Assembly: GCF_032108445.1 (NCBI RefSeq)
Contig: NZ_CP134876.1
Coordinates: 6,820,001-6,884,000, forward strand
DNA from: Micromonospora halotolerans
Lineage (GTDB): Bacteria; Actinomycetota; Actinomycetes; Mycobacteriales; Micromonosporaceae
Direction: 5' to 3'
DNA length: 64,000 nucleotides
In this document: positions 24,601-34,400 of the stretch, one piece after another
Layout of the letters: each line of letters begins with the position of its first letter
How positions within the stretch are numbered: position 1 is the stretch's first letter
Notes under the pieces: generated by a model
Told to the model about the DNA's origin: nothing
Seen by the model: the letters and a program-made list of their open reading frames with translations, nothing else
Databases searched by the model: none
Translations under genes and position numbers: made by a program

Positions 24601-27105
24601 GTGCAGTTCCCCGGCCACCCCGACGGGGCATTCGGCGCCGGCCGGGCCGAGCACGTGCAGCCGCAGGTTGGCGATCGGCGCGCCGATCGGCACGCTCGCC
24701 GCCACGGCCAGCCGGGCCGGGTCGCAGTGCCAGGCCGTGACGTCGATGGCCGCCTCGGTCGGCCCGTACAGGTTGTGCAGGCCGCACCAGGGCAGCCGGG
24801 CCGTGAAGTCGAGCGCGGAGGCCAGCGGCAGCTCCTCGCCCGAGCAGATCACCCGGCGCAGCGCGGTGGCCGCCTCGATGCCCTCCTCGCCGAGGAAGAC
24901 CGTCAGCATGGACGGGACGAAGTGGGCCGTGGTGATCCGCTCGGCCACCAGCAGGTCGCGCAGGTAGCCGGCGTCCTTGTGGCCGCCCGGCTTGGCGAGC
25001 ACCAGCCGGGCGCCGGTGCGCAGCGGCCAGAAGAACTCCCAGACCGAGACGTCGAAGCTGGCCGGGGTCTTCTGGAGCACCGAGTCGTCGCCGCCGAGGC
25101 CGTAGGTCTTCTGCATCCAGTCGAGCCGGTTGACGATGCCCCGGTGGGTGTTCGGCACGCCCTTGGGCCGGCCCGTCGAGCCGGAGGTGTAGATGACGTA
25201 CGCCAGGTGCTCGGGGCCGGCCGTGGGTGCCGGGTCGGTGGCCGGCTGGTCGGCCCACACCGTGGCGTCGTCGAGGGCGAGCACCGTGGCGGCGGTGGCC
25301 GGCAGCACGTCGCGCAGGTGCTCCTGGACCAGCACCACCGGCGCGTCCGCGTCGGTGACCATGAAGGCGAGCCGGTCCGCCGGGTACTCCGGGTCCAGCG
25401 GCAGGTAGGCGCCGCCGGCCTTGAGCACGCCGAGCAGGCCGGCGACCAGCTCGACGGAGCGTTCCGCGCAGACCCCGACCAGGGTCTCGGGGACGACGCC
25501 GGCGGCGCGCAGCCGGTGCGCGATGCGGTTGGCCGCCGCGTTCAGCTCGGCGTACGTGAGGCTGCGTCCCTCGATGGTGACGGCGACCGCGTCCGGGGTG
25601 GCGGCGGCGCGCTCCTCGATCGGGCCGTGCAGGGTCTCGTCGCGCGGGAAGTCCGCGGCCGTGTCGTTCCACCCGGCCAGCAGCGCCCGCTCGTCGGCGG
25701 GCAGCAACGCCAGCCGGGAGACCGGGGTGTCCGGCGCGGCCACGATCGCGGCCAGCAGGGTGGTCCACCGCCGCGCCATCCGCTCGACGGTGTCCCGGGT
25801 GAACAGGTCGGTGTTGAAGACCAGCTTGCCCCAGAGCCCGTCGACGGTCTCCACCGCGTGCAGCTCGAAGTCGAACCGGGTGGCCCGCAGCTCCATGGGG
25901 GTCCACTCGAAGGTGACCTCGTCGGTCCGGGACACCCCGCGGAACCGGCCCATCTCGTAGTTCTGCAACACGAACATGGTCTGGAACACCGGGGAGCGGC
26001 TGACGTCGCGGGGCAGCCCCAGCTCGTGGACGACCTTGGCGAACGGCACCTCGGCGTGCTCGAAACCGTCGAGCACGCTGCGCCGGGTGCGCGCCAGCAG
26101 CTCGGTGAAGGTGGGGTCGCCGGCCAGCTCGGCGCGGAGCGGCAGCATGTTGATGAACATGCCGACGACGTTCTCCAACTCGGGCTCGGAACGGCCGGCC
26201 ACCGAGGCGCCGACCGCGAAGTCGTCCTGGCCGGCGTGCCGGGCCAGCAGCACCTGGTACGCGGCGAGCAGGGTCATGAACAGCGTGCCGCCGGTGGCCC
26301 GGGTGAGCGCGTTGAGCGCCTCGGTCTCCGCCGGGTCGAGCTGGAACTCGACGAAGTCGCCCCGGTAGGTCTGGGTGGCCGGACGGGGCCGGTCCAGCGG
26401 CAGCTCCAGCGGGGTGATCCCGGCGAGTCGCTGCTTCCAGTAGTCGACGTGCGCCCGGGCCTGCGGCCCGTCCAGCTCCTCGGCCTCCCAGACGGCGAAG
26501 TCGCCGTACTGGATGGGCAGGGCGGGCGGCTCACCGCCGCGGTAGAGGGTGATGAGGTCGCGCAGCAGCACGTCCACCGACCAGCCGTCGCCCACGATGT
26601 GGTGCTGGCCCAGGAAGAGCACGTGGTCGTCGGCGGCCAGCCGGATGAGCAGGGCGCGCAGCAGCGGCCCGTTCGCCAGGTCGAACGGTTCGGCGGCGGC
26701 CGCGTCCACGAGGGTCTGGGCGGCGGCCTCGTCGGGGGCGTCCACGATGGTCAGCGGCACCTCGACGGACTCCTCCACCACCACGGTGGGGCGGCCGTCG
26801 GCGTCGGCCGGGAAGCGGGTGCGCTGCGACTCGTGCCGGGCGCCGAGCGCGGCCAGGGCCGCCCGCAGCGCCTCGACGTCGAGCGGGCCGCGCACCCGCA
26901 GCGGCACCGCGATGTGGTACGCCGCCTCGCCCGGGGCGAGCTGGTCCATGAACCAGACCCGCTCCTGGGCGTACGACAGCGGCACCGCCGCGCCGGGGGG
27001 CCGGGGGGTGATCCGGGCCGCGGGGGCGGCCTGGCGGGCGCGCAGCCGCTTGGCGATCAGCGCCTGCCGGGCCGCCTCGCGGGCCGGATCCTTCAGGTCG
27101 GTCAT
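21616..27105 (-). CDS. NRPS termination module fused to exporter: C-A(Ser)-PCP-TE-MFS
   Basis: Protein of 1829 residues. Condensation domain about 40-470 (active site QHHIVGDGWS); adenylation about 480-995 ([40 protein letters not shown]). Specificity residues read D-V-W-H-I-S-L-I-D plus the A10 Lys, a classic L-serine code. PCP about 1005-1075 (FFDLGGHSML). Thioesterase about 1097-1350 with nucleophile motif YGHCGVG: Cys1173 replaces the usual Ser; a following Asp (SEDP) and His (AGHFFL) complete a triad. From about 1381 to the end is a 12-helix MFS transporter (motif-A-like VDRVSRRR). The start ATG overlaps the stop of the preceding NRPS (TGATG). Expected role: add Ser, release the product, and export it. 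The TE-MFS joining is in one uninterrupted frame. Confidence 0.95.
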   Translation of the reverse strand: MTDLKDPAREAARQALIAKRLRARQAAPAARITPRPPGAAVPLSYAQERVWFMDQLAPGEAAYHIAVPLRVRGPLDVEALRAALAALGARHESQRTRFPADADGRPTVVVEESVEVPLTIVDAPDEAAAQTLVDAAAAEPFDLANGPLLRALLIRLAADDHVLFLGQHHIVGDGWSVDVLLRDLITLYRGGEPPALPIQYGDFAVWEAEELDGPQARAHVDYWKQRLAGITPLELPLDRPRPATQTYRGDFVEFQLDPAETEALNALTRATGGTLFMTLLAAYQVLLARHAGQDDFAVGASVAGRSEPELENVVGMFINMLPLRAELAGDPTFTELLARTRRSVLDGFEHAEVPFAKVVHELGLPRDVSRSPVFQTMFVLQNYEMGRFRGVSRTDEVTFEWTPMELRATRFDFELHAVETVDGLWGKLVFNTDLFTRDTVERMARRWTTLLAAIVAAPDTPVSRLALLPADERALLAGWNDTAADFPRDETLHGPIEERAAATPDAVAVTIEGRSLTYAELNAAANRIAHRLRAAGVVPETLVGVCAERSVELVAGLLGVLKAGGAYLPLDPEYPADRLAFMVTDADAPVVLVQEHLRDVLPATAATVLALDDATVWADQPATDPAPTAGPEHLAYVIYTSGSTGRPKGVPNTHRGIVNRLDWMQKTYGLGGDDSVLQKTPASFDVSVWEFFWPLRTGARLVLAKPGGHKDAGYLRDLLVAERITTAHFVPSMLTVFLGEEGIEAATALRRVICSGEELPLASALDFTARLPWCGLHNLYGPTEAAIDVTAWHCDPARLAVAASVPIGAPIANLRLHVLGPAGAECPVGVAGELHIGGVGLARGYHRRPALTAEKFVPDPWSGEPGARLYRTGDLARWVVGPDGAGVIEFLGRIDHQVKLRGLRIELGEIESALREQPGVTEAAVIVREDSPGDKRLTAYLVGPAEHAALKAALKDTLPEYMVPAAFVTLDALPLTPNGKLDRTALPAPVVTREASVALVEPRDDTERALAAIWSEVLGVDTLGIDDDFFDLGGHSMLATQVVAKIRKAELGGRAVGVMDLFQQRTIRELAAFIAGDAAEAGPRRLLYELTKPTPAAQRVLTYVCVPYGGGSAIVYQPLADALPPGHALWSLAIPGHDVGLSEDALPFDELTTRVAEEILERVEGPLALYGHCGVGSAIVAEVARKVEAAGRDLDAVYIGAMFPFARPKGLFAAARNRLEQLRSNKHYASWLKSMGVDTDELDPEQADRIISNMRADSRASEEYFTRLLDQRATKLRAPIISVVGSEDPVTDYYRERYAEWQFLSDTLGLVVLDQAGHFFLKYRAEELAEIVTRVHPAVVAGDVTDLGPQARGEDAGWAVLDRLRVGAEERPAATTVKPSMARFLSITVGQLVSSTGSALTAFALPIWLFNRTGSVADLGLLWALALICGVLMLPVAGAIVDRVSRRRIMMLASSVAGSIQLVLASLLWTDNLVLWHIYLLVALSSVAGSFQRIAFQSAVPQLVPKRYLGHAMGITQLSTGVATLLMPVFAAGLLAAIDLKGILLIDVASYVVAVLTLAVVRFPDLLGWRPRERLLVAIANGMRYSWQHRGFRLMLGYFALGNIFLAPALVLTTPLVLSFGSPTQVAQVALAEAVGAVAGGVLMSLWGGPRKRRMIGVLIGNLGTAIGCVLIGLDASLAMICVGMCWLAMAMTTAQSIYATIVQVKVPQRFHGRVFSLNQTIAWSTLPIGFALLAPGATVLFEPMLAPGGALAGSVGAVIGTGPGRGIGFAYVCFGVALILITLGGFAIRLLRRFDLEVEDSLPDDLIGAQERERRLAARAAEREKVAV

Positions 27106-30100
27106 CAGCTGCTTTCCTCTTCCGCCGCGAGCAGCGCGGCGACCTCGCTGTCGGAGAGCCCGTCGAGTTCCGCGGCGATCCGCTGCTCGATCTGGGCGGC
27201 CAGGTCCGCCACCACGGGGCTGCTGAACAGCGCCCGCATGGGCAGGTCGACGTCCACTTCGGCGCGGATCCGGGCCATGGCCCGCATGCCGCGCAGCGAG
27301 TTGCCGCCGAGGGTGAAGAAGTCGTCCAGGGCGCCGACCTTCTCCACCTGGAGGATCTCGGCGTAGACCTCGGCGACCAGGGACTCGGCCTCGGTGCGCG
27401 GCGCCACGTAGGTGCCCTCGGCCGGGGCGGCGGCGGCCGGGGCGGGCAGCGCGGCCCGGTCCAGCTTGCCGTTCGGCGTCAGCGGCAGCGCGTCGAGCCG
27501 GACCAGGTGCGCCGGCACCAGGTGCGCGGGCAGCTCGCGGGCCAGCTCGGCGCGGACCGAGTCCTCGTGCGCGGGGCCGACCAGGTAGCCGACCAGGGCC
27601 GGCTCGCCGCTGTCGGTGCGCACCGCCGCGGCGGCCGCTCGGACGTCCGGGTGGGCCAGCAGGGCGGCCTCGACCTCGCCCAGCTCGATCCGCATGCCGC
27701 GCACCTTGACCTGGTCGTCGCGGCGGCCCAGGTAGTCCAGGGTGCCGTCGGGCCGCCAGCGGGCCAGGTCGCCGGTGGCGTACATGCGCGCGCCGGGCGG
27801 GCCGTACGGGCAGGGCAGGAAGCGCTCGGCGGTGAGGCCGGGACGCCGGTGGTAACCGCGGGCGAGCTGCGCGCCGGTGACGTACAGCTCGCCGACGACG
27901 CCCGGCGGGACCGGCTGGAGGGCCGCGTCGAGCAGCAGCGCGCGAGTGTTCCAGGTGGGCGTGCCGATCGGCACCGGACCCGGCGGCACCGGCTCGCCCG
28001 GGGCGATCCGGGCGGCCACGCAGCCCACGGTGGCCTCGGTCGGGCCGTACTCGTTGGTCACCGCCACGCCGGGGTGGGCGGCCCGCCAGCCGGCGAGCTG
28101 CTCGCCGGTCAGCGCCTCGCCGCCGATCACCAGGTCGGCGGTGGGCGACAGCTCGGCGTCGAGCAGCGGCAGGTGGCTCGGGGTGACCTTGAGGAACGCC
28201 GGCCGGCCGCCGGCCCGGGCGGCGGGCGAGTCGATGGCGGCGAGCCGGACCGTGCCGCCGGCGGTGAGCGTGCCGAGCAGGCCCGTGACGGTGAGGTCGA
28301 AGGAGACCGGCGAGTGCAGCAGCGCGGCCCCGGCCAGCCCCGGGTAGGTGTCCCGCGCCCACGCCAGGTAGGCGGTCACCGCCCGGTGCTCCACCACCAC
28401 GCCCTTGGGCCGGCCGGTGGAACCGGAGGTGTAGAGCACGTACGCCGGGTGCTCGGGGCGCAGCGGGGCCGTCCGGTCGGCATCGGTCAGGTCGCCGCCC
28501 GGCTGGTCCGCGCCGAGCTCGCCGTCGAGCACCAGCGCCCCGCCGGGCACCAGGGCGGCGGTGTCCGGAGTGGCCACCACGAGGGCCGGCGCGGCGTCCT
28601 CCAGCAGGTACGCGATCCGCCCGGCCGGGTACGCGGTGTCCACCGGCACGTAGGCGGCGCCGGACTTCAGCACGGCGAGCATCGCCACCACCAGCTCGCA
28701 GGAGCGGGGCAGGGCGAGCGCGACGCGGGTCTCCGGGCCGGCGCCGCGGGCCACCAGCAGCCGGGCCAGCCGGTTCGCGGCGGTGTTCAGCTCGGCGTAC
28801 GTGAGCGGCACGCCGTCGCAGACCAGCGCGGTGGCGTCCGGGGCGGCAGCGGCCCGCCGCTGCACCTCGTCGACGACGGTGGCCGGCGGCACCTCGCGCG
28901 CCGTGTCGTTCCAGGCCCCCAGCACCAGGTCGCGCTCGGCGTCGGTGAGCAGCGGCAGCGCGGCGACGGTGCGCTCCGGGTCGGCCACCGCGGCGGTGAG
29001 CAGCCCGACGTACCGCCGGACCACCGTCTCGGCGGTGGCCCGGTCGAACAGCGCGGTCCGGTAGACCAGCCGGCACTCCCCCGCGGTGATGTCGAAGGCC
29101 AGGTCGTCCTTCGTGGTGCCCAGCTCCACCGGGTCGAGGCCGGAGTCCGGGATGTAGTTCAGCGCGGTCTGGAAGATCGGCTGGACGGACGGGTCGCGCT
29201 GCGGGTCGACCGCCTCGACGATCTTCTGGAACGGGGTCTGCCCGTGCTCCATGGCGTCGACCAGGCCGTCCCGGACCCGGCCGAGCAGCGCGCCGAAGGA
29301 CGGGTCGCCGGAGACGTCGCAGCGCAGCGCCACCGGGTTGACGAACATGCCGATCAGCGGGGCCAGCTCGGGGGTGTCGCGGCCCGCCGTGGAGACGCCG
29401 ACCACCACGTCGGTGTCGCCGGAGATCCGCGACAGCAGCGCCGCGAAACCGGCCAGCAGCACCATGTACGGCGTGGCCGCCGCGCCGGCCGCCAGCGTGC
29501 CGACCCGGTCGAGCAGCCCTGCGGGCAGCTCGAAGCGCACCTCGTCGCCGGCGAAGCCGAGCTGGGCCGGGCGGGGCCGGTCCAGCGGCAGGTTGGTCAC
29601 CGGCGGCGCGCCGGCCAGGTGGCCGGTCCAGAAGGCGAGCTGCCGGTCCAGTTCCGCCCCGGCGAGCTGGTCGCGCTGCCAGACCGCGAAGTCGGCGTAC
29701 TGGATGGGCAGCTCGGGCACGGCGGGCTCGACGCCGGCCCGCGCGGCCGCGGCGAACGCGGCGAGTTCCGCGTGGAACAGCACCGCCGAGTGGCTGTCGA
29801 AGACGGCGTGGTGCACCACGAAGACCAGCGCCCAGGCGTCGCCGATGCGGACCAGCCGGGCCCGCCACAGCGGCGGCGTGTCCAGCGGGATCGGGGTGCG
29901 GGCCAGCTCGGCCCGGATCTCCTCGAACGCGGCCAGCCGCTCGGACTCGGGCAGGTGGCGCAGGTCGGTGGTGGGCAGCGGGACCGGCTCGTGGGCGCGG
30001 ACCACCTGCACGAGCGCGCCGTCGTCGACCCGTAGGTGGGTGCGGAGCGCCTCGTGCCGGGCCACCACCCGGTTGACCACGTCGCCGGCCGCTTCGGCGT

Positions 30101-30224
30101 CGAGGCCGGCCGGGAAGCGCCACGGGATGGACACGTTGAACACCGGCGAGCCGGCGTCGAGCTGGTTGGCCATCCACACCCGCTCCTGGGCGAAGGAGGC
30201 CGGGAAGGTCCACTCCTGACTCAT
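27105..30224 (-). CDS. NRPS elongation module C-A(Asn)-PCP
   Basis: Protein of 1039 residues. Condensation about 1-430, where the HHxxxDG motif reads HHAVFDS (Gly to Ser; the catalytic second His is intact). Adenylation about 455-945 ([40 protein letters not shown]). Specificity residues read D-L-T-K-V-G-E-V-G plus Lys, matching known asparagine codes rather than Asp (which usually has His at position 322). PCP about 955-1020 ([12 protein letters not shown]). It receives the chain from the PKS module and passes it to the Ser module. The gap of 55 nt to mbtH holds a GC-rich repeat-like stretch. Confidence 0.95.
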   Translation of the reverse strand: MSQEWTFPASFAQERVWMANQLDAGSPVFNVSIPWRFPAGLDAEAAGDVVNRVVARHEALRTHLRVDDGALVQVVRAHEPVPLPTTDLRHLPESERLAAFEEIRAELARTPIPLDTPPLWRARLVRIGDAWALVFVVHHAVFDSHSAVLFHAELAAFAAAARAGVEPAVPELPIQYADFAVWQRDQLAGAELDRQLAFWTGHLAGAPPVTNLPLDRPRPAQLGFAGDEVRFELPAGLLDRVGTLAAGAAATPYMVLLAGFAALLSRISGDTDVVVGVSTAGRDTPELAPLIGMFVNPVALRCDVSGDPSFGALLGRVRDGLVDAMEHGQTPFQKIVEAVDPQRDPSVQPIFQTALNYIPDSGLDPVELGTTKDDLAFDITAGECRLVYRTALFDRATAETVVRRYVGLLTAAVADPERTVAALPLLTDAERDLVLGAWNDTAREVPPATVVDEVQRRAAAAPDATALVCDGVPLTYAELNTAANRLARLLVARGAGPETRVALALPRSCELVVAMLAVLKSGAAYVPVDTAYPAGRIAYLLEDAAPALVVATPDTAALVPGGALVLDGELGADQPGGDLTDADRTAPLRPEHPAYVLYTSGSTGRPKGVVVEHRAVTAYLAWARDTYPGLAGAALLHSPVSFDLTVTGLLGTLTAGGTVRLAAIDSPAARAGGRPAFLKVTPSHLPLLDAELSPTADLVIGGEALTGEQLAGWRAAHPGVAVTNEYGPTEATVGCVAARIAPGEPVPPGPVPIGTPTWNTRALLLDAALQPVPPGVVGELYVTGAQLARGYHRRPGLTAERFLPCPYGPPGARMYATGDLARWRPDGTLDYLGRRDDQVKVRGMRIELGEVEAALLAHPDVRAAAAAVRTDSGEPALVGYLVGPAHEDSVRAELARELPAHLVPAHLVRLDALPLTPNGKLDRAALPAPAAAAPAEGTYVAPRTEAESLVAEVYAEILQVEKVGALDDFFTLGGNSLRGMRAMARIRAEVDVDLPMRALFSSPVVADLAAQIEQRIAAELDGLSDSEVAALLAAEEESS

Positions 30225-30279
30225 CGTTGCCGCCTTCCGTTCGCGACTGCGGGGCTCCGTTTCGCTGCACTCCTCGCGC

Positions 30280-30468
30280 TCACTGACTGGCCTCGCGGAC
30301 GGAGCGGGGACGCATGTCGGTCCAGACCTCGTCGACGTGGGCCAGGCACTCCTCGCGGGTGCCGGCGAAGCCGGTGTCGTGCCAGCCCGCGGGGAGGTCC
30401 CGGTCGGCCGACCAGATCGAGTACTGCTCCTCGTCGTTGCGGACGACCAGGAATCGGGGTTCGGCCAT
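30280..30468 (-). CDS. mbtH: MbtH-like protein
   Basis: A 62-residue MbtH-like chaperone for NRPS adenylation domains: [29 protein letters not shown] and the final [16 protein letters not shown] contain all conserved Trp and Ser positions. Usual family length. It starts 1 nt after the stop of the hydroxylase gene and precedes the Asn and Ser modules that it presumably activates. Confidence 0.97.
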   Translation of the reverse strand: MAEPRFLVVRNDEEQYSIWSADRDLPAGWHDTGFAGTREECLAHVDEVWTDMRPRSVREASQ

Positions 30469-30469
30469 C

Positions 30470-31423
30470 TCAGTTCGCTCCAGGGGTGTCGGGGGTGTGC
30501 GGCTCGGCCATCGCCACGGCGATCTTGCGGGGGCCGGTGAACGGCTCCCGGCCGTGCGCGGCGGTCATGTTGTCCACCACCAGCACGTCGTCACGCTGGT
30601 AGTCGAAGCGGACGGTGGCGGCCCGGTAGGCGGCGCGCAGGTGGTCCATGACGTCGGCGGGAATCTCGCCGCCGTCGCCGTAGTAGGTGTTCGACGGCAG
30701 CCCGTCCGCGCCGAACATGGCCAGCAGCCCCTCCTGGTAGTCCTTCGGGAGGGTGCTCACGTGGAAGAAGGTGGCGTGGTTGAACCAGCGCGGGGTGTCC
30801 GAGCCGGGCCGGTGGTGCACCACGTCCCGCACGGCCCGGGTGCGCAGGCCGTCCGTGCCCACCCACTCCACGGTGATCCCGTTGGCCGCCGCGTACGCCT
30901 CGACCTCGGACCGGTTCTCGGTGTTGAACACCTCCTGCCAGCGGGTGCCGAAGTCGCCGTGGAAGTTGCGCACCAGCATCCAGCGCCGCCGGACGAACTC
31001 CTCGCGTACCGCCGGGTCGATCAGGTCGTGGACCCGGCGGACGTCGGCGAGCGGGGTGGCGCCCCGGGTCTCCGGCGCGGTGAGGCAGTAGAAGAACAGG
31101 GTCAGCGGCCAGCGCGCCTGGTACGAGTTCTCGTTGTGCAGGAAGATCTCCTCGTCCGGCGGGTAGTCGGTCGAGGTGTACACCCGGCCCTTGATGGAGT
31201 GCCGGGGCGAGGAACGCTCCGTGTAGGTCAGCGGCTCGCCGGACAGGGCGCGCACCACCCCGTCGAAGCCGTCCACCCCGCCGACGTCGAAGCCGCGGAA
31301 CAGCAGCCCGCCGTGCTCGACGAGGGTGGCCCGCAGCTCGGCGCGGCGGGCCGCGATCAGGTCGGTCAGGGCCCGGCCGTCGTTCTCGACGACCACCGGC
31401 AGCGTGGCGATCGTGTCGCTCAT
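30470..31423 (-). CDS. SyrP-like Fe(II)/2-oxoglutarate hydroxylase (TauD/TfdA family)
   Basis: Protein of 317 residues: [11 protein letters not shown] (residues 37-47), metal ligands His96 and Glu98 in [10 protein letters not shown], distal His290 in [12 protein letters not shown], and the 2-oxoglutarate-binding Arg in [12 protein letters not shown]. The HxE facial triad and the YxxNxY-type neighbourhood fit the SyrP/AsnO-type subgroup that hydroxylates the beta-carbon of amino acids, often Asp or Asn on a carrier protein. With an Asn-activating module downstream in the same operon, the most likely product is a beta-hydroxy-Asn residue (inference). Confidence 0.88.
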   Translation of the reverse strand: MSDTIATLPVVVENDGRALTDLIAARRAELRATLVEHGGLLFRGFDVGGVDGFDGVVRALSGEPLTYTERSSPRHSIKGRVYTSTDYPPDEEIFLHNENSYQARWPLTLFFYCLTAPETRGATPLADVRRVHDLIDPAVREEFVRRRWMLVRNFHGDFGTRWQEVFNTENRSEVEAYAAANGITVEWVGTDGLRTRAVRDVVHHRPGSDTPRWFNHATFFHVSTLPKDYQEGLLAMFGADGLPSNTYYGDGGEIPADVMDHLRAAYRAATVRFDYQRDDVLVVDNMTAAHGREPFTGPRKIAVAMAEPHTPDTPGAN

Positions 31424-31449
31424 GATGCGGTGTCTCCTTGTTCTCGTGG

Positions 31450-34400
31450 TCAGGCGCGGGGCAGCCGCGGGATGGCCGGGATCGTCGCCGGCGCGGCCGG
31501 TTCGTCGGCGGGCTGGCTGGCCCGCAGCTCCTCGATCCGGGCGGCCAGCCCGGCGACCGTGGGGGTCTCGAAGAGGCTGCGCATGGGCAGCCGGACCCCG
31601 GTGGCCTTGCGCATCGCGGCGATCAGCTGCACCGCGACCAGTGAGTTGCCGCCGAGGGCGAAGAAGTCGTCGTCCACGCCGACGTCGGTGACGCCGAGGC
31701 CGTCCCGCCAGACCTGGGCGATGGTCCTCTCCAGCTCGGTCGAGGGGGCGGCCGAGCCGCCCCCCGTCCCGGCCGCCGCGGTGGCCGGGGCGTCGGTCTC
31801 CGCCTCCAGGCTGTCCGTGGTCACCCGGGCCGCGCGCCGCCGGATGTCGGCGACGGTGCGGGTGGTGATGACCACCTGCGCGCCCAGGCCGGCGGTGAGG
31901 CTGCGGCGGAACGCCTCGGCCCCGTCGACCGGCCGGATGTCCTCGGTGACCGCTGCCGGCGCGGCGGCGGCGGCGGCCGGGGTGTCGGCGAGGCCGCCGG
32001 TCACCGCGCCCTGGTCCACCTTGCGCAGCACGAAGTCGCTGATCGCGACCAGCTCCCGGCCCTCGGTGTCGCGCAGCGACAGGTCGGCCGCCACCACCTC
32101 CTCGGTGGCGCTGGGCCGGTGCCGCAGGTGGCTGTGGAAGGTCGCCGGCAACGCCCCGCGCACCACGATCCGGCCGTACGACAGCGGCAGGTACGTGCCG
32201 GAGCCCTGGCCGCGGCCGAACGCGGTCGCCACGTCCAGCAGCGCCGGGTGCAGGCCCCAGGAGGGCAGGTCGCCCAGCGCGGCGTCGGGCGCCTCGACCC
32301 GGGCCAGCTCCTCCCCGTCGGCCAGGTGGTGCTCGGCCAGCGCGGCCCAGCGGGGGCCGAAGGTGAGCATGCTGGTGCGGCCCCGGCCGAACGAGGCGTC
32401 GTCGTCGACCCGGCGGCCGGCGACGGCGGGCGTGCCGGCCGGCGGGGCGGGCTCGGTGGTCCAGCCGGCGGCGCCGCGCACGTGGGTGCGGAGCTGACCG
32501 GCGGCCAGGCTCGCCACGGTGAAGTCGACCCCGTCCTCGGTCGGGGTCAGCTCCACCCGGTACTGGGCGACCGTGCCGGCCGGCACCGAGAACGGCTCCA
32601 GGAAGACGACGTCCCGCAGTTCCACGGCGGCGTCCGGCGCCGGGGCGGGCAGCGCGGCGGTCACCGCGGCCCGCACCGACTCCAGGTGTGCGGTGCCCGG
32701 CACCACCGGCACCCCGCCGATCCGGTGCTCGTCGAGCAGCCAGTGGGTGCCGGCGGAAACCAGGCCGTGCAGGACGGTGCCGCCCGGGCCGGTCACCCTG
32801 GTGGTGAGCACCGGGTGGTCCACCGGGGCGGTGACGGTGTCCCGTCCGGCGGCCCGGAAGGCGGCCGGCGCGTTCGTCTCCACGGCCATGCCGACCTCGG
32901 CCCAGCCGCCCCAGTTCTGGGAGACCACCGGGGCCCGGAAGCCGGCGCCGGCGCGCGCCCAGGCGTCCAGGAAGGCGTTCGCCGCGCAGTAGTCGACCTG
33001 GCCGAAGCCGCCGATCACCGCGGTGATCGAGGAGCAGAGCGCCACGAAGTCCAGCGGCAGGTCACCGAAGACCTGGGCCAGGGCGAGGGTGCCGGCGAGC
33101 TTCGGGGCGAGCACCCGCTCCGCCTCCGCCCGGTCCTTGATCTCGGCCATGCCGCCGCCGGGCAGGCCCGCGGCGTGCACGATGCCGTCCAGCCCGCCGA
33201 ACCGCGTCTCGGCGGCCTCGCGGACGCGGCGCAGGTCGTCCGGGTCGGTGACGTCGGCCGCGAGCACCAGCACCTCGGCACCGGCCGCCTCCATCCGGCG
33301 GATCGCCGCGATGGCCCGGCCGGCCCGGTCGGCGCCACCGTGCACGGCCAGGTGCTCGTCCCAGCCGTCCCGCTCGGGCAGGCCGGAGCGGGCCAGCAGC
33401 ACCAGCTTGGCGTGGGCCCGGCGGGCGAAGTCCTCGGCCAGGGTGACGCCGATGCCGCCGAGACCCCCGGTGATCAGGTAGCGGCCGGCCTCGCGCAGCA
33501 CGCCCGGTGCGTCCTCGGCGTCCACGGTGACCTGCTCGTAGCCGGCCACCCAGCGCCGGTCGCGGCGCAGCGCCACCTCCGGGTGCTCCGGGTCGACCGG
33601 GCCGCGCAGCTCGGCCGCGAGCGCGGCGATCCCGCGCGCGGCGGTGTCCGCGTCGACCAGCCGGACGGTGAGCCCGGGCAGCTCGACCGGGAGCACCCGG
33701 GCCAGGCCGGCCAGGGTGGCGTGCTCCGGCCGGACCAGGTCGTCGCCGCGCACGTCGCCGGTGCCGGCGGTGACCAGGTCGAGGCGGATCCCCTCCTCGT
33801 CGGCGGTCAGCCCGGCCCGGGCGAGGGCCTGCACCAGGTGCAGGGCGCTGAAGAAGCCCCGGTCCTGGGCGGCCCAGGCGGCGACGATGTCCGTCCCGGC
33901 CGGCTCGCCGTCGAGGGCGTACGCGTGCACGATCCGGCGCGGCAGGTCGGCGCCGAGCGCGGCGACCAGGGCCTCGTGGTCCTCGCGGACGCCGGGGCGC
34001 AGCCGGAAGCCGCCGGCCGTGGCGGCGAAGGCGTCGCCGGCGCGTACCTCGACCGGGTCGTCGCCGGCGGCGCGCAGCGCGGCCACGAGTGCCTCCCCGC
34101 GCGGGCCGTCGGCCAGCACGAGGCACCGGCCCAGCGGGACGACGGTCCGTGCCGGGGCGGCCTGCCGCCACACCGGCACCGCGAACCACTCCGGCAGCGG
34201 CCGGGGCCCGGTCTCGACCGGGGCCGCCGCCTGCTCCACCGGGTCCGGCGCGACCCAGTAGCGGCGACGTTCGAAGGGGTACGTGGGCAGCGGCACCCGC
34301 CGGGCGTCCGGGTCGACGTCCAGGGCCACCGGCACCCCGGCGCACCACAGGGCCCCGGCGGTGCCGAGCAGGGTGGCCAGGTCGCCGGTCGACTCGCCCG

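Noticed and set aside
27105..30270. N-terminal extension of the terminal NRPS running through the preceding NRPS gene
   Set aside because: The first part of that frame is a shifted reading of the Asn module and has no domain sequence; the real start is the ATG at 27105 in the TGATG overlap.
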